From Syntrophotalea acetylenica (GTDB lineage Bacteria > Desulfobacterota > Desulfuromonadia > Desulfuromonadales > Syntrophotaleaceae): a DNA stretch of 64,000 nt. Position 1 is the first letter of the stretch. Every line of letters begins with the position of its first letter. The stretch spans positions 1,730,001 to 1,794,000 of the forward strand of contig NZ_CP015455.1 of assembly GCF_001888165.1 (NCBI RefSeq). Direction: 5' to 3'. The translations under genes and the position numbers were made by a program. The notes below the pieces were generated by a model. That model saw only the letters and a program-made list of their open reading frames with translations. It searched no databases and was not told the origin of the DNA. This document shows, in pieces, positions 52,286-62,376 of the stretch.

Positions 52286-54007
52286 TTAATCTTTGTCACC
52301 GGCCTTATCGAGAGCGCCCTTGAAGATATCCCCAAGATTGGACGTGGCGCTTTTCTGCGAGCCGAGGAACGCATCGACTTCAGCTTTCTCCTTCTGCTGC
52401 GCAACATGCTTGATGGACAACGCGATTTTCTTGTCGTCGGTGTCCACATGCAGAACCACGGCTTCAAGGAGATCACCCACCTTGGCGAAATCCTTCGGTG
52501 AATCGATTTTTTCCTTGCTGATTTCAGAAACGTGGATCAATCCCTCGATCCCCTCCTCGACTTCCAGGAAAATGCCGAAATCGGTAACGGAGGTAACTCT
52601 CCCCTGGATCATGGTGCCGGGAGCGTAACGGGTGGCGATGGTCTGCCAGGGATCGGATGCCAACTGTTTGATGCCAAGCGAGAACCGCTCGTTGTCCTGA
52701 TCGATATTGAGGACCACGGCCTTGACCACATCACCTTTTTTGTACAACTCGGAGGGATGCTTGATGCGCTTGGTCCACGAAAGATCGGAAATGTGCACCA
52801 GACCGTCAATGCCATCATCAACGCCAACGAAGATACCGAAGTCGGTGATGTTCTTCACCTGACCCTCGATAATGGTGCCGATGGGGAATTTCTCGCCGAT
52901 GACTTCCCAGGGGTTGCGCTCGGTCTGCTTCAGTCCCAGGGAAATGCGACGGTTGGCCACGTCGACGGCAAGCACCACCGATTCGATTTCGTCGCCGATA
53001 TTGAGAATCTTGCTGGGATGCTTGATCCGCTTGGTCCAGCTCATTTCGCTGACATGAATCAGCCCTTCGACACCTTCGTCCAGTTCGACAAATGCGCCGT
53101 AGTCGGTCAGACTGACCACCTTGCCGGATACCCGGTTACCGATGGGGTATTTATCGGCGACGCTCAGCCAGGGATCCGAAGTCAGTTGTTTCAGACCAAG
53201 AGACACACGTTCCTTCTCGCGGTCGAACTTGAGAACCTTGACCTTGATCTTGTCTCCCACGGCCAGGACATCGGAGGGATGCGCCACGCGTCCCCAGGAC
53301 ATATCGGTGATGTGCAACAGGCCATCGATGCCGCCAAGATCGATAAACGCGCCGTAATCGGTGAGATTCTTGACCACGCCGACCACTTCCTGGTCCTCCG
53401 CCAGGGTTTCGAGAGTATCCTGGCGCAGCGTCTCGCGCTGCTCTTCCAGCAGGACGCGACGCGACAGAACAATATTGCCGCGCCGTTTATTGAGCTTGAT
53501 GATCTTGAATTCGAAGGATTCGCCAAGCAGTTTATCCAGATTGCGCACCGGGCGCAGATCAACCTGGGAGCCAGGCAAAAACGCATTGACGCCGATATCG
53601 ACAGACAGGCCGCCTTTGATGCGGGCGGCAATACGGCCTTCGACGACGGCGCCTTCTTCGAGATTGTTCCAGATTTTCTGACGGTCGGCTTTCTCCTTCG
53701 ACAGGCTGATCAGACCGTTCTCATTCTCACGGCGCTCGAAAAGCACATCGATTTTGTCGCCGACCTTGACATCCACCTGGCCGCTCTCGTCACTGAACTC
53801 AGAAAGAGGAATGATGCCTTCGGACTTGTATCCGACATCGACCACGACCATGTCGCCGTTGATCTGCAGAACCGTGCCCTCGACAACGTCACCTACATTG
53901 AGCTCCTTGATGCTGCTCTCAAAAAGCTCGCTGAAGCTCTGTTCCATGTCCTCGAATTCATCATCCATGAATTCATCAGTGTTTTTGTTTTCTTTAGCAT
54001 CTACCAT
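52286..54007 (-). CDS. rpsA: 30S ribosomal protein S1
   Basis: 573 residues from the ATG at 54007 (a TTG six bases earlier has better Shine-Dalgarno spacing, adding MLMV). Six S1/OB-fold repeats, recognised by VGDVVEGTV-, GVVKNLTDYGAFIDLGG- and RVTSVTDFGIFLEVEEG-type starts about every 85 residues. The acidic N-terminal 30 residues are typical. Binds mRNA on the 30S subunit for initiation. Precedes sppA and ihfB as in related deltaproteobacteria. Confidence 0.95.
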   Translation of the reverse strand: MVDAKENKNTDEFMDDEFEDMEQSFSELFESSIKELNVGDVVEGTVLQINGDMVVVDVGYKSEGIIPLSEFSDESGQVDVKVGDKIDVLFERRENENGLISLSKEKADRQKIWNNLEEGAVVEGRIAARIKGGLSVDIGVNAFLPGSQVDLRPVRNLDKLLGESFEFKIIKLNKRRGNIVLSRRVLLEEQRETLRQDTLETLAEDQEVVGVVKNLTDYGAFIDLGGIDGLLHITDMSWGRVAHPSDVLAVGDKIKVKVLKFDREKERVSLGLKQLTSDPWLSVADKYPIGNRVSGKVVSLTDYGAFVELDEGVEGLIHVSEMSWTKRIKHPSKILNIGDEIESVVLAVDVANRRISLGLKQTERNPWEVIGEKFPIGTIIEGQVKNITDFGIFVGVDDGIDGLVHISDLSWTKRIKHPSELYKKGDVVKAVVLNIDQDNERFSLGIKQLASDPWQTIATRYAPGTMIQGRVTSVTDFGIFLEVEEGIEGLIHVSEISKEKIDSPKDFAKVGDLLEAVVLHVDTDDKKIALSIKHVAQQKEKAEVDAFLGSQKSATSNLGDIFKGALDKAGDKD

Positions 54008-54110
54008 TAACAAACTAACCCCCTAAGCGATAATCCTGCCGACCCGCGACAGCGATGCCCCCGAGGACATCGGAGCGACCTTAGCATGATAACACTAAAA
54101 AAACAAACAT

Positions 54111-54950
54111 TTATTTGGACACACCCGCGACCCGTTCCACGACCTGATCGATAATCCAGCGGGGGGTGGATGCACCGGCGGTGATACCGACACATTCGAC
54201 GCCATCAAACCAGCTGTCCTGGATCTTTTCAGCGGTTTCCACATAAAAAGTCCGTGGTTGAATATCCTGGCAGATCTGCGCCAGGCGGGTGGTGTTGGCG
54301 CTGTTGAATCCGCCGACAACCAGCATCAGATCCGCCTCCCTCGCAATTTTCCGCGCCTCGTTCTGGCGTACCGAGGTCGCATCGCAAATGGTGTTGAAGA
54401 TCCGCACCTCCTTGCTTTTCTCAAGGCAGGTTTCGGCTACCTGCTGGAGGTTTTTGAAAGACTGGGTGGTCTGGGCGACGAGGCCCAGTTTGGGACGGTT
54501 CGGCACCCGCTCGGCTTCCTTGCAGTCGGCCACCACGAAGACTTCCCCGCCACGGGTATAGGAAATGATACCCTGCACCTCGGGATGATCTTTTTCACCG
54601 ACCAGGACTACCGAATATCCCTCGTTGCACAGCATCGTGGCATAATCCTGGGCTTTTTTCACAAACGGACAGGTTGCGTCGACAATTCTGAGATCCCGCT
54701 GGTGTATCATATCGAGTTCCTCGGCGGTAATGCCGTGGGATCGGATGATAACCGCACCGTGATCGATATCCTCCACTTTACCGATAACCTTGACCCCCTT
54801 TTCCTCCAGTTTTTTAACAACTTGCGGGCTATGAATGATCGGCCCCAGGGAGCAGATATGGGGATATTCGTCGGCGGCTTCGAAAGCAAGGTTGGTAGCG
54901 CGCTTGACGCCAAAACAGAACCCGGCACTGGCGGCCAGAATGATCTTCAT
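54111..54950 (-). CDS. ispH: 4-hydroxy-3-methylbut-2-enyl diphosphate reductase
   Basis: 279 residues: MKIILAASAGFCFGVKRA (first cluster Cys), RSHG and VDATCPFVKKAQ (second Cys), and NTICDATSVRQNEA (third Cys). The three cysteines hold a [4Fe-4S] cluster used in the last MEP-pathway step to make IPP and DMAPP. Start overlaps the cmk stop by four bases; followed by rpsA. Confidence 0.95.
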   Translation of the reverse strand: MKIILAASAGFCFGVKRATNLAFEAADEYPHICSLGPIIHSPQVVKKLEEKGVKVIGKVEDIDHGAVIIRSHGITAEELDMIHQRDLRIVDATCPFVKKAQDYATMLCNEGYSVVLVGEKDHPEVQGIISYTRGGEVFVVADCKEAERVPNRPKLGLVAQTTQSFKNLQQVAETCLEKSKEVRIFNTICDATSVRQNEARKIAREADLMLVVGGFNSANTTRLAQICQDIQPRTFYVETAEKIQDSWFDGVECVGITAGASTPRWIIDQVVERVAGVSK

Positions 54951-55654
54951 GACGCGGGGGTCTCCTTCAGATTAACGTCCTGCAAGCGGCTCTGGGCAAC
55001 CACCTCAAGCATGCGCTCCAGAACCTGGTCGATGTCAAGGTGAGTGGTGTCGATGCACACCGCATCCTGCGCCTGGCGCAACGGCGCGTGGGTGCGTTGG
55101 GTATCGGCGGCGTCCCGGGCCTCGACTTCCTCGATGGTGCGCTCGAGATCGACGTCAAGCCCCTTGTCCCTGAGTTCGAGCCAACGGCGTCTGCCTCGCT
55201 CGGCGGCGCTTGCGGCCAGGAAAAATTTGACATCGGCTCCGGGAAACACCACCGTGCCGATATCGCGCCCCTCCAGCACGACGCCACCGTTGCGACCCAG
55301 TTCGCGCTGCAATTCGACAAGTGCCCGGCGCACCACGGGATGCGCGGAGACCCTGGATGACAAGAGGCTGATTTCCGGAGTCCGGATGGCTTCGGAGACA
55401 TCCTCGCCATTGAGCAATACCCGCTCCATCTCGTCCTGACGAACGAAGCGGATCTCGATCCGCAGGCACAATGCTGAAAGGGATGCTTCGTCATCCGGTG
55501 CGATGCCGGCCCTGTGGGCGGCAAGGGCCACCGAGCGGTACATGGCGCCGGTGTCGATGTTAACATAATTGAGCTTTTTGGCCAGACGACGGCTCAGGGT
55601 ACTTTTGCCGACACCGGAAGGACCGTCGATAGCGATGATAAGAGCTTGTTTCAA
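54947..55654 (-). CDS. cmk: Cytidylate kinase
   Basis: 235 residues, P-loop IDGPSGVGKSTLSRRLA at 9-26, DTGAMYRSVAL, and LEGRDIGTVVFPGADVKFFL. Phosphorylates CMP and dCMP. It lies between aroA and ispH in the conserved aroA-cmk-ispH-rpsA order; aroA ends 29 bases upstream. Confidence 0.94.
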   Translation of the reverse strand: MKQALIIAIDGPSGVGKSTLSRRLAKKLNYVNIDTGAMYRSVALAAHRAGIAPDDEASLSALCLRIEIRFVRQDEMERVLLNGEDVSEAIRTPEISLLSSRVSAHPVVRRALVELQRELGRNGGVVLEGRDIGTVVFPGADVKFFLAASAAERGRRRWLELRDKGLDVDLERTIEEVEARDAADTQRTHAPLRQAQDAVCIDTTHLDIDQVLERMLEVVAQSRLQDVNLKETPAS

Positions 55655-55682
55655 AAGATCGGCCTTTCTCGATCAGAATTGG

Positions 55683-56977
55683 TCAAACCTCGCGGGACGC
55701 ATCGAAAAGCTCCCAGAAACCGGGAAAGGATGTCGCGGTGCACGCCGTTTCAGAAATGGTTACCGACCCCCGGGCCCGCAGGGCGGCCACGGCCATGCTC
55801 ATGCCGATGCGGTGATCGCCAAGAGCGGACACCTGCGCTGCGCCGAGTTCGCTGCCGCCGTCAATCACCATGCCGTCATCCCGCGCCTCGACCTGGGCAC
55901 CGAGAGCTTCGAGCTGGGAGCACATGGAAGCAATGCGGTCGGTTTCCTTGACCCGTAATTCCCGGGCATCGCGGATCACCGTCCGGCCTTCGGCAAAACA
56001 GGCGGCAACGCTGATCACCGGAAATTCGTCGATGGCGCGCGGCACCAGGGCACCGCCGATTTCCACGCCCTTCAGATCACTGGCCCGCACCAGGATATCC
56101 GCCACCGGCTCTCCCGAACATTCCCGCTGATCGAGCAACTCGATTTGTCCGCCCATCGCACGCAGAATATCGATAATGCCGCTGCGGGTCGGATTCACGC
56201 CCACCTGCCGGATAATAAGTTCCGAACCGGGCACGATCAGAGCGGCCACCATGAAAAAGGCGGCTGAGGAGATATCGCCGGGCACCGTCACCTCGCGCCC
56301 CTGCAAAGCTCTGCCGGGATACAGGGTTACGCCTCCGTCAAAAGGCCTGACGTCGGCTCCGAACCAGCGCAGCATGCGTTCGCTGTGATCCCTGGACACA
56401 TGGGGCTCACGAATGGTGGTCGGCCCGTCGGCATACAGCCCGGCCAGCATCAGCGCGGACTTTACCTGCGCGCTGGCGACCGCCGACTGGTGAGTTATCC
56501 CCGTGAGTGGACTGCCCTTAAGAGCCAGGGGAGCGAATTCACCACCGGCGCGGCCCAGAATTCTGGCCCCCATGCCGGTCAGCGGCACGACGACGCGTTT
56601 CATGGGACGCTTGCGCAGAAACCGGTCGCCGGTCAATACGGAGAAAAACCTCTGTCCCGCCAGCAGGCCGGTCATCAGCCGCATGGTGGTTCCGGAGTTT
56701 CCGCAATCGATAACATCCTGGGGCTCCTGCAGACCGTTCAGACCCCGCCCTCTGATACGCAGAACATCACCGGGTTCATCCAGGACCTCAACCCCATGCC
56801 GCGAAAAGCCTCCAGGGTTGCAAGGTTGTCTTCACCGCGCAACAACCCCCGAACTACCGTCTCCCCCTTGCCCAGCGCGCCAAGCATGACAGCCCGATGG
56901 GAAATCGACTTGTCGCCGGGAACCTGAATTTCACCGCGCAACCGGCCCCCGGGCCGGATAACCTGTAGATCACGCAT
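55683..56977 (-). CDS. aroA: 5-enolpyruvylshikimate-3-phosphate synthase, frameshifted
   Basis: From the ATG at 56977 (AGGGG): [22 protein letters not shown], then the frame breaks at 56792-56795. The zero frame goes to a stop at 56738; in the -1 frame the protein continues [45 protein letters not shown] and runs to 55683. One extra G in the run of four restores 431 residues, normal for AroA. It makes EPSP in aromatic amino acid synthesis, with the downstream catalytic Arg/Lys segments ([21 protein letters not shown]) intact. Confidence 0.92.
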
Positions 56978-57018
56978 ATTTTCCCCTGTTTCTTGCATCG
57001 GGCGGCGCCCGAAAATTC

Positions 57019-57885
57019 TCAAACGATGGCGTCACGCCTTTGTTTGGACCGCTGGAAAAAGTCGAACAGCGCATCGGCATTGCCGGCAGCGATGTCGCTC
57101 TTCACTGTTGCCAGGCTTTTTTCGAAGATCCCGATCACCTCCAGCAGCGCTTCACGGTTGCTCAGCGCGATATCACGCCACATGGTCGGATCGGACGAGG
57201 CAATGCGTGTAAAGTCCCTGAATCCGCCCGCCGAATAGCTGAGAATGTCCTCGTCCTGGTCTCCGCAGCCGACCACGGCATTGACCAGCGCATAGGCAAC
57301 CATGTGCGGCAGATGGCTGATGGCCGCCAGGATGTGGTCGTGTTTTTCCGGCGTCATGTCAACCACTTCACTGCCAGCGGCCCGCCACAACTGCCGGATC
57401 AGCTCCAGGGCGCCGCGATCGGTACGCGAGGTCGGCGTGAGGATGCAGCGCCGCCCCCGGTACAGCGTGGCAAAGGCCGCCTCCGCGCCGCTGCGTTCGG
57501 TACCGGCCACGGGATGTCCGGGCACAAAATGCACGCCTTCGGGGAGCAACGGCTCGATCGCCGCGACCACCTCGGCCTTGACACTGCCGCCATCGGTCAG
57601 AACCGCGCCCTTTTTCATATACGGCAGGGCCTCCGCGGCCACCCGCGCCAGGGTCCGGACCGGCGTGGCCAGGAATACCACATCGGCCTCCGCCACTCCT
57701 TCTACGAGGGAATGAGTGAAACTGTCGATTATGCCTCTCTCGCAGGCCGTTTCAAGGTTTGCCCGCCCGCGGCCGATACCGACCACCTCGCCGACGAGAC
57801 CAGCTTGCTTGAGGGCCAGCGCAAAGGATCCTCCGATGAGACCGACACCCACCACGGCCAGCTTGGAAACATAGAAATCCGACAT
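57019..57885 (-). CDS. tyrA: Prephenate dehydrogenase
   Basis: 288 residues from the ATG at 57885 (an ATG at 57900 is also possible; neither has a strong Shine-Dalgarno). NAD-binding [14 protein letters not shown], then [15 protein letters not shown] and the catalytic [10 protein letters not shown] segment. Oxidatively decarboxylates prephenate for tyrosine. It lies between pheA and aroA. Confidence 0.93.
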   Translation of the reverse strand: MSDFYVSKLAVVGVGLIGGSFALALKQAGLVGEVVGIGRGRANLETACERGIIDSFTHSLVEGVAEADVVFLATPVRTLARVAAEALPYMKKGAVLTDGGSVKAEVVAAIEPLLPEGVHFVPGHPVAGTERSGAEAAFATLYRGRRCILTPTSRTDRGALELIRQLWRAAGSEVVDMTPEKHDHILAAISHLPHMVAYALVNAVVGCGDQDEDILSYSAGGFRDFTRIASSDPTMWRDIALSNREALLEVIGIFEKSLATVKSDIAAGNADALFDFFQRSKQRRDAIV

Positions 57886-57922
57886 ATCTATTGAATGCAT
57901 CCTGACAGAAAAGAAGATTGAT

Positions 57923-59002
57923 TTAACGGCAACGCGGATAGGACCCCAGGATCTTGAAGGAGCGGCAGCAGGACTGAAGGTCCGCCAGCGCCTCACTGAC
58001 CGCGGCATCCTCGGCATGCCCTTCCAGATCAAGGAAAAACACATACTCCCAGGCCTTGGATTTGATCGGCCGGCTTTCGATCTTGGTGAGATTGATGTTC
58101 CGGCGACTGAACGGTTCAAGCATCCTGCAGAGAATGCCAGGTTGATCGGCGACAATAAACATGACGGAGGTCTTGTCCTGTCCGGTCCGCGGGGAGAGGG
58201 TCCGGCCGACCACCAGAAAACGGGTAAGGTTGTTGGTATTGTCCTGAATTTTCGACTTGATGATGCGCAGTCCGTAAAGGGAGGCGGCGATTTCACTGGC
58301 AATGGCTGCGATGCCCGGATCTTCCGACGCCTGGCGCGCGGCCATGGCGGTGCTGGGCGCATCGACAAGGGGAACATCGGCAAGGTTTTCTTCAAGCCAG
58401 TGGCGGCACTGGGCAAGGGCCTGGGGATGGGACAGAACCCTGCCGACATCCTCCATCCTGCCGCTGACGGAAAGCAGATCATGGGAGATTTCCATCAGGA
58501 TTTCCGCATTGATTACCAGATCCGACTCGACGAACATGTCCAGGGTATGGGAGACGATTCCTTCGGTGGTGTTCTCCACCGGCACCACGCCAAAATCGGC
58601 CCGGCCCCGACGCACTTCCTCAAACACCGCGGGGATACTTTTCAGAGCCACAAGCTGAGCGGAAAAACCGAACTGCTTCTGTGCCGCCTGGTGGGTGAAA
58701 GTCGCCGACGGCCCGAGAAAGGCCACCTTCATGGGCTGTTCAAGGGACAGGGAAGCGGAAATAATCTCCCGAAAAACGCGTTTCACCGCATCCGCGGGGA
58801 AAGGCCCGCAATTCTGGGCAACAAGCCGTTCGAACACGGCAAGTTCCCGCCCCGGGTTGTAAAAATCGAGCCCCTGGCCGGCCTTGGCCTGCCCGATCTG
58901 CTGGGCCACAAGCGCCCGCTGGTTCAGCAGGGACAGGATCTGATCATCGATCCCATCGATTTTCCGTCGCAATTCGGCCAATACTTTTTCCACTGTCTCC
59001 AT
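57923..59002 (-). CDS. pheA: Bifunctional chorismate mutase/prephenate dehydratase (P-protein)
   Basis: 359 residues from the ATG at 59002. An N-terminal AroQ chorismate mutase domain (LRRKIDGIDDQILSLLNQRALVAQQIGQAK, 1-90) precedes prephenate dehydratase (FLGPSATFTHQAA, PVENTTEGIVSHTLD) and an ACT domain with ESRPIKSKAWEYVFFLD for Phe feedback. First gene of the aromatic pheA-tyrA-aroA block. Confidence 0.95.
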   Translation of the reverse strand: METVEKVLAELRRKIDGIDDQILSLLNQRALVAQQIGQAKAGQGLDFYNPGRELAVFERLVAQNCGPFPADAVKRVFREIISASLSLEQPMKVAFLGPSATFTHQAAQKQFGFSAQLVALKSIPAVFEEVRRGRADFGVVPVENTTEGIVSHTLDMFVESDLVINAEILMEISHDLLSVSGRMEDVGRVLSHPQALAQCRHWLEENLADVPLVDAPSTAMAARQASEDPGIAAIASEIAASLYGLRIIKSKIQDNTNNLTRFLVVGRTLSPRTGQDKTSVMFIVADQPGILCRMLEPFSRRNINLTKIESRPIKSKAWEYVFFLDLEGHAEDAAVSEALADLQSCCRSFKILGSYPRCR

Positions 59003-59175
59003 ACACGTTCCACCCCGCTGAAATATGGGCTGCAAGATTAGCCTATCCTTGCGCAAAAAGCAAACGAAAGCCGGGCACCGGCCTGCACTCCAGCATAATT
59101 CTTGACCCCCCGCACGCAAGACATTACACTGCGACCGGAAGCACCCGGCATGTATTCTTTTACCAGGGAGGGGCC

Positions 59176-60363
59176 ATGGCTATTTCCACGAAAGTTTCCG
59201 CGTTTATCGAACGGGCATCATGGATTCGAAAGATGTTCGAGGAGGGTACGCGCCTGAAAGCCATACACGGCGATGACAACGTCTTCGATTTTACCCTCGG
59301 CAATCCTTCGACGGAACCGCCCGAAGCCTTCAACAAGGCACTTCTTCAACTGGCCAGCCATCCGCAACCAGGCATGCACCGCTATATGAACAACGCCGGT
59401 TATCCGGAGACGCGCGAGGCTGTGGCGCGGCATCTCTCCCGAACCGCTTCATCGCCGGTCGAAGCCCGCCATATCGTCATGACCTGCGGCGCCGGAGGGG
59501 CGCTGAACGTGGCCCTCAAGACCATTCTCGACCCCGGCGACGAAGTTCTGATCCTGGCCCCCTACTTCGTCGAATATATCTTTTACGTCGACAACCACGG
59601 CGGCACCACCAGATCCGTTGCAACCCGCAAGGACAGCTTTCAACTCGACATCGATGCCATCGAAGCCGCCATCGGCCCCAGAACCCGGGCCATCATCATC
59701 AATTCCCCCAACAACCCCACCGGCGTCATTTACCCGGCGGCGGACCTGCAAGCCCTCGGCAATATGCTGGCGCGCAAGGAGCGGGAATCGGGCCGTACCC
59801 TTTTTGTGCTATCCGACGAACCCTACGCCCGCCTGGCCTATGACGATGCAACGGTCCCCTGCATTTTCGAGCACATTCGCAACGCCGTCATCATAACCTC
59901 CCATAGCAAGGACCTGGCCCTGCCGGGAGAGCGTATCGGCTACCTTGCCGCCAACCCGGCCATGGACGACGTTCAGCAATTCATCGAGGGTGCCGTTTTC
60001 TGCAACCGGGTGCTGGGATTCGTCAACGCGCCGGCCATGATGCAGCGTCTGGTTGCCGGCCTGCAGGAGGAAAGCGTCGACATTGCGGATTACCAGGTCA
60101 AACGGGACATGCTCTTCGAGCACCTGACCCGCCTCGGCTTTCGGACCGTCAAGCCGCAGGGAGGTTTTTACCTTTTCCCGGAATCACCCATCGAGGATGA
60201 TGTGGCCTTCACCCGCATGGCGCTGGAACACCGCGTGCTGGTGGTGCCCGGGCAGGGATTCGGCGCTCCCGGCTACTTCCGTATCGCTTACTGCATTCCC
60301 ATGCAGACCATCGAGGCAAGCCTGCCAGCCTGGGAAAAAATCGCCCGGGACGCCGGGCTGTAA
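59176..60363 (+). CDS. Class I/II PLP-dependent aminotransferase
   Basis: 395 residues. Fold-type I aminotransferase with GNPSTEPPEA, MTCGAGGALNVALK, NSPNNPTGV and the PLP lysine in SHSKDLALPGERIGYLA. Divergent from pheA, whose pathway yields phenylpyruvate and hydroxyphenylpyruvate, so an aromatic aminotransferase role is plausible but not shown. It has its own terminator. Confidence 0.88.
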   Translation: MAISTKVSAFIERASWIRKMFEEGTRLKAIHGDDNVFDFTLGNPSTEPPEAFNKALLQLASHPQPGMHRYMNNAGYPETREAVARHLSRTASSPVEARHIVMTCGAGGALNVALKTILDPGDEVLILAPYFVEYIFYVDNHGGTTRSVATRKDSFQLDIDAIEAAIGPRTRAIIINSPNNPTGVIYPAADLQALGNMLARKERESGRTLFVLSDEPYARLAYDDATVPCIFEHIRNAVIITSHSKDLALPGERIGYLAANPAMDDVQQFIEGAVFCNRVLGFVNAPAMMQRLVAGLQEESVDIADYQVKRDMLFEHLTRLGFRTVKPQGGFYLFPESPIEDDVAFTRMALEHRVLVVPGQGFGAPGYFRIAYCIPMQTIEASLPAWEKIARDAGL

Positions 60364-60380
60364 ACATCCCCGCACAAACA

Positions 60381-60420
60381 GCAACGCCCGGGGCTTATGT
60401 TCCCGGGCGTTGCTGATTTT
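60381..60420 (+). terminator. Terminator of the aminotransferase gene
   Basis: Perfect 12-bp stem (60381-60392 with 60402-60413), 9-nt loop, followed by TGATTTT. Confidence 0.75.
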
Positions 60421-60559
60421 CACTTCTCCACACTATGCCGCCCGTTCATCACTGCCGCCGTTTGAAAAAGCAGAGCGTGGACGCTGAATGCCGTGCGGTC
60501 CGTAGGCAAAAGCCACCCTGCCCCAAAGAGCGCCGTCCGATGCAGCCTGAGCAGGGCGA

Positions 60560-62287
60560 TCATTCATGGAGGGCGGGGCGGATGTGTTTGACCTGCAACT
60601 GAATGGAGACCTTGCCGCGCCAGTCATTCAAGCTGGGAATGAAGAGGATATCCTGGGGGCCGTCAAGCTGATGCCGCCGATCCGCCATGCCGAAGGCAAT
60701 GGCGGACAAACCGCATCCTCCCTGACAGGCGAGAAACCGCAAATGGCTTTCACCGGCAACCTGAATGCATTGCAGGTGCACACCACGAGCCAGAAATAAC
60801 GGCTGGGGGTTTCCCGGACCGTAGGGAGCAAGACGTTCCAGAGCCAGCAGGTCAGCGGCGTCGATCTCCTCCAGGGTAATTTCCCCGTCGTGAAATTGCC
60901 GGGGCAAAAGATCGTCCGGGCTCAACCGCTGCCGGGCCACCGCTTCAAAGCGCCGGGCGAATTCCGGAATCTTCTCCGCCCCGATGCTGAGTCCGGCAGC
61001 AAATTCATGACCGCCAAACCCCTGCAGGCAAGCATGGCAGTCCTGCAAGGCCTGATACAGGTGCAACCCCTTGATCGAACGTGCGGAACCTTTGCCGGCC
61101 CCCTCGTTCAGCGCGATCAACACTGTCGGGCGATGGTACTTTTCGACCAGCCGGCTGGCGACAATGCCGATCACGCCGGGGTGCCACCGCGCATCGGCGA
61201 GCACGATGCTGTGCGTCGCCCCGGAAGTTTCCCGCTGCCAGCGTTCATCGGCCTCCTCCAGGGTCTGCTGCTCGAGAACCTGGCGCTGTCGATTGACCCG
61301 GTCGAGCAACTCGGCCGCGGGCATGGCATCCTCGACGGACCTTTTCAGCAGCAGCTCAACGCCAACGGAGGCATCTTCGAGGCGGCCGGCGGCATTGATG
61401 CGCGGGGCCAGGCGAAACCCGACCGTGCCGCAGGTAACCTTGTCGACCGCGGCAACCTGTTTTAGCGCCTGCAGACCGGGCCGTCCGGAGTGGGACAGCA
61501 ATTCGAGACCCGCCTTGGTCAAAGCGCGGTTTAGTCCCTTGAGAGGAACAATGTCCGCGATGCTGCCCAGTGCTACCAGATCAAGACCGTAGCGCAGATC
61601 CGGTTCGGCACTTTTGGTCCAGTATCCCGACTCGCGCAGATACCTGCGCAATGCGACCAGCAGCAAAAACACCACGCCGACGCCGGCAAGGTGCTTGTAG
61701 GGAAAGGAGCAATCGCGACGGGCGGGATTCACAATCGCCAAGGCTTGCGGAAGAATTTCCGGCGGCTGATGATGGTCGGTGATGATCAGATCAAGGCCCA
61801 GTTCGGCAGCCCTTTGCGCCTGCCGATGCGCGGAGATGCCACAGTCGACGGAGACCGCCACACGGGCGCCGGCTGCCGCGCAGGATTCGAGCGCCTCCAG
61901 GCACAGCCCGTAACCATCTTTCAGGCGCATGGGGATGTGGTAACTGACCCGTCCGCCAATGGCGCGCAGGGTTTCGACCATCAACGCCGTGCCCGTAACG
62001 CCATCGACGTCGTAATCCCCGTGCACCGCGATCCCCTCCCCTTGACGCAGGGCCTGCGCCAGGCGCTCCACGGCGCGCTGCATGTCCGCCATCTGAAAAG
62101 GATCGGGCATGGCGGACAGCCGGGCTTCGAGAAACTCGCGAACTTCTTCGAGAGAGGGAAGGTCGCGGCGGCGCAGCACTTCCTCGGCCAGATGCGAAAC
62201 ACCCAAACACCGTTGCAGATCCACTCCCTGCAGAGCCTCGCTGCGAGGGCGTTCAATCCAGAGCGTATCCAGATGCGGCGTTACCAT
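60560..62287 (-). CDS. recJ: Single-stranded-DNA-specific exonuclease RecJ
   Basis: 575 residues from the ATG at 62287 (AAGGGGGAAC). DHH phosphoesterase motifs: VHGDYDVDGVTGTAL, VDCGIS, TDHHQPPE (DHH) and later GGHEFAAG of the DHHA1 domain. A 5'-3' ssDNA exonuclease in recombination and mismatch repair. Upstream of it are secF and secD on the same strand, about 90 bases away. Confidence 0.94.
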   Translation of the reverse strand: MVTPHLDTLWIERPRSEALQGVDLQRCLGVSHLAEEVLRRRDLPSLEEVREFLEARLSAMPDPFQMADMQRAVERLAQALRQGEGIAVHGDYDVDGVTGTALMVETLRAIGGRVSYHIPMRLKDGYGLCLEALESCAAAGARVAVSVDCGISAHRQAQRAAELGLDLIITDHHQPPEILPQALAIVNPARRDCSFPYKHLAGVGVVFLLLVALRRYLRESGYWTKSAEPDLRYGLDLVALGSIADIVPLKGLNRALTKAGLELLSHSGRPGLQALKQVAAVDKVTCGTVGFRLAPRINAAGRLEDASVGVELLLKRSVEDAMPAAELLDRVNRQRQVLEQQTLEEADERWQRETSGATHSIVLADARWHPGVIGIVASRLVEKYHRPTVLIALNEGAGKGSARSIKGLHLYQALQDCHACLQGFGGHEFAAGLSIGAEKIPEFARRFEAVARQRLSPDDLLPRQFHDGEITLEEIDAADLLALERLAPYGPGNPQPLFLARGVHLQCIQVAGESHLRFLACQGGCGLSAIAFGMADRRHQLDGPQDILFIPSLNDWRGKVSIQLQVKHIRPALHE

Positions 62288-62376
62288 GTTCCCCCTTGTG
62301 TTTTGTCCTTCCAATGTGATCGGGCCAGGAGGTTTCCCTTCCCGGCCCGATCACGTCAGTTGCTTAAAGCCTTGAA

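Noticed and set aside
52532-54010. Plus-strand 492-residue frame inside rpsA
   Set aside because: Antisense shadow of the S1 repeats; its periodicity follows the six repeats of the real gene.
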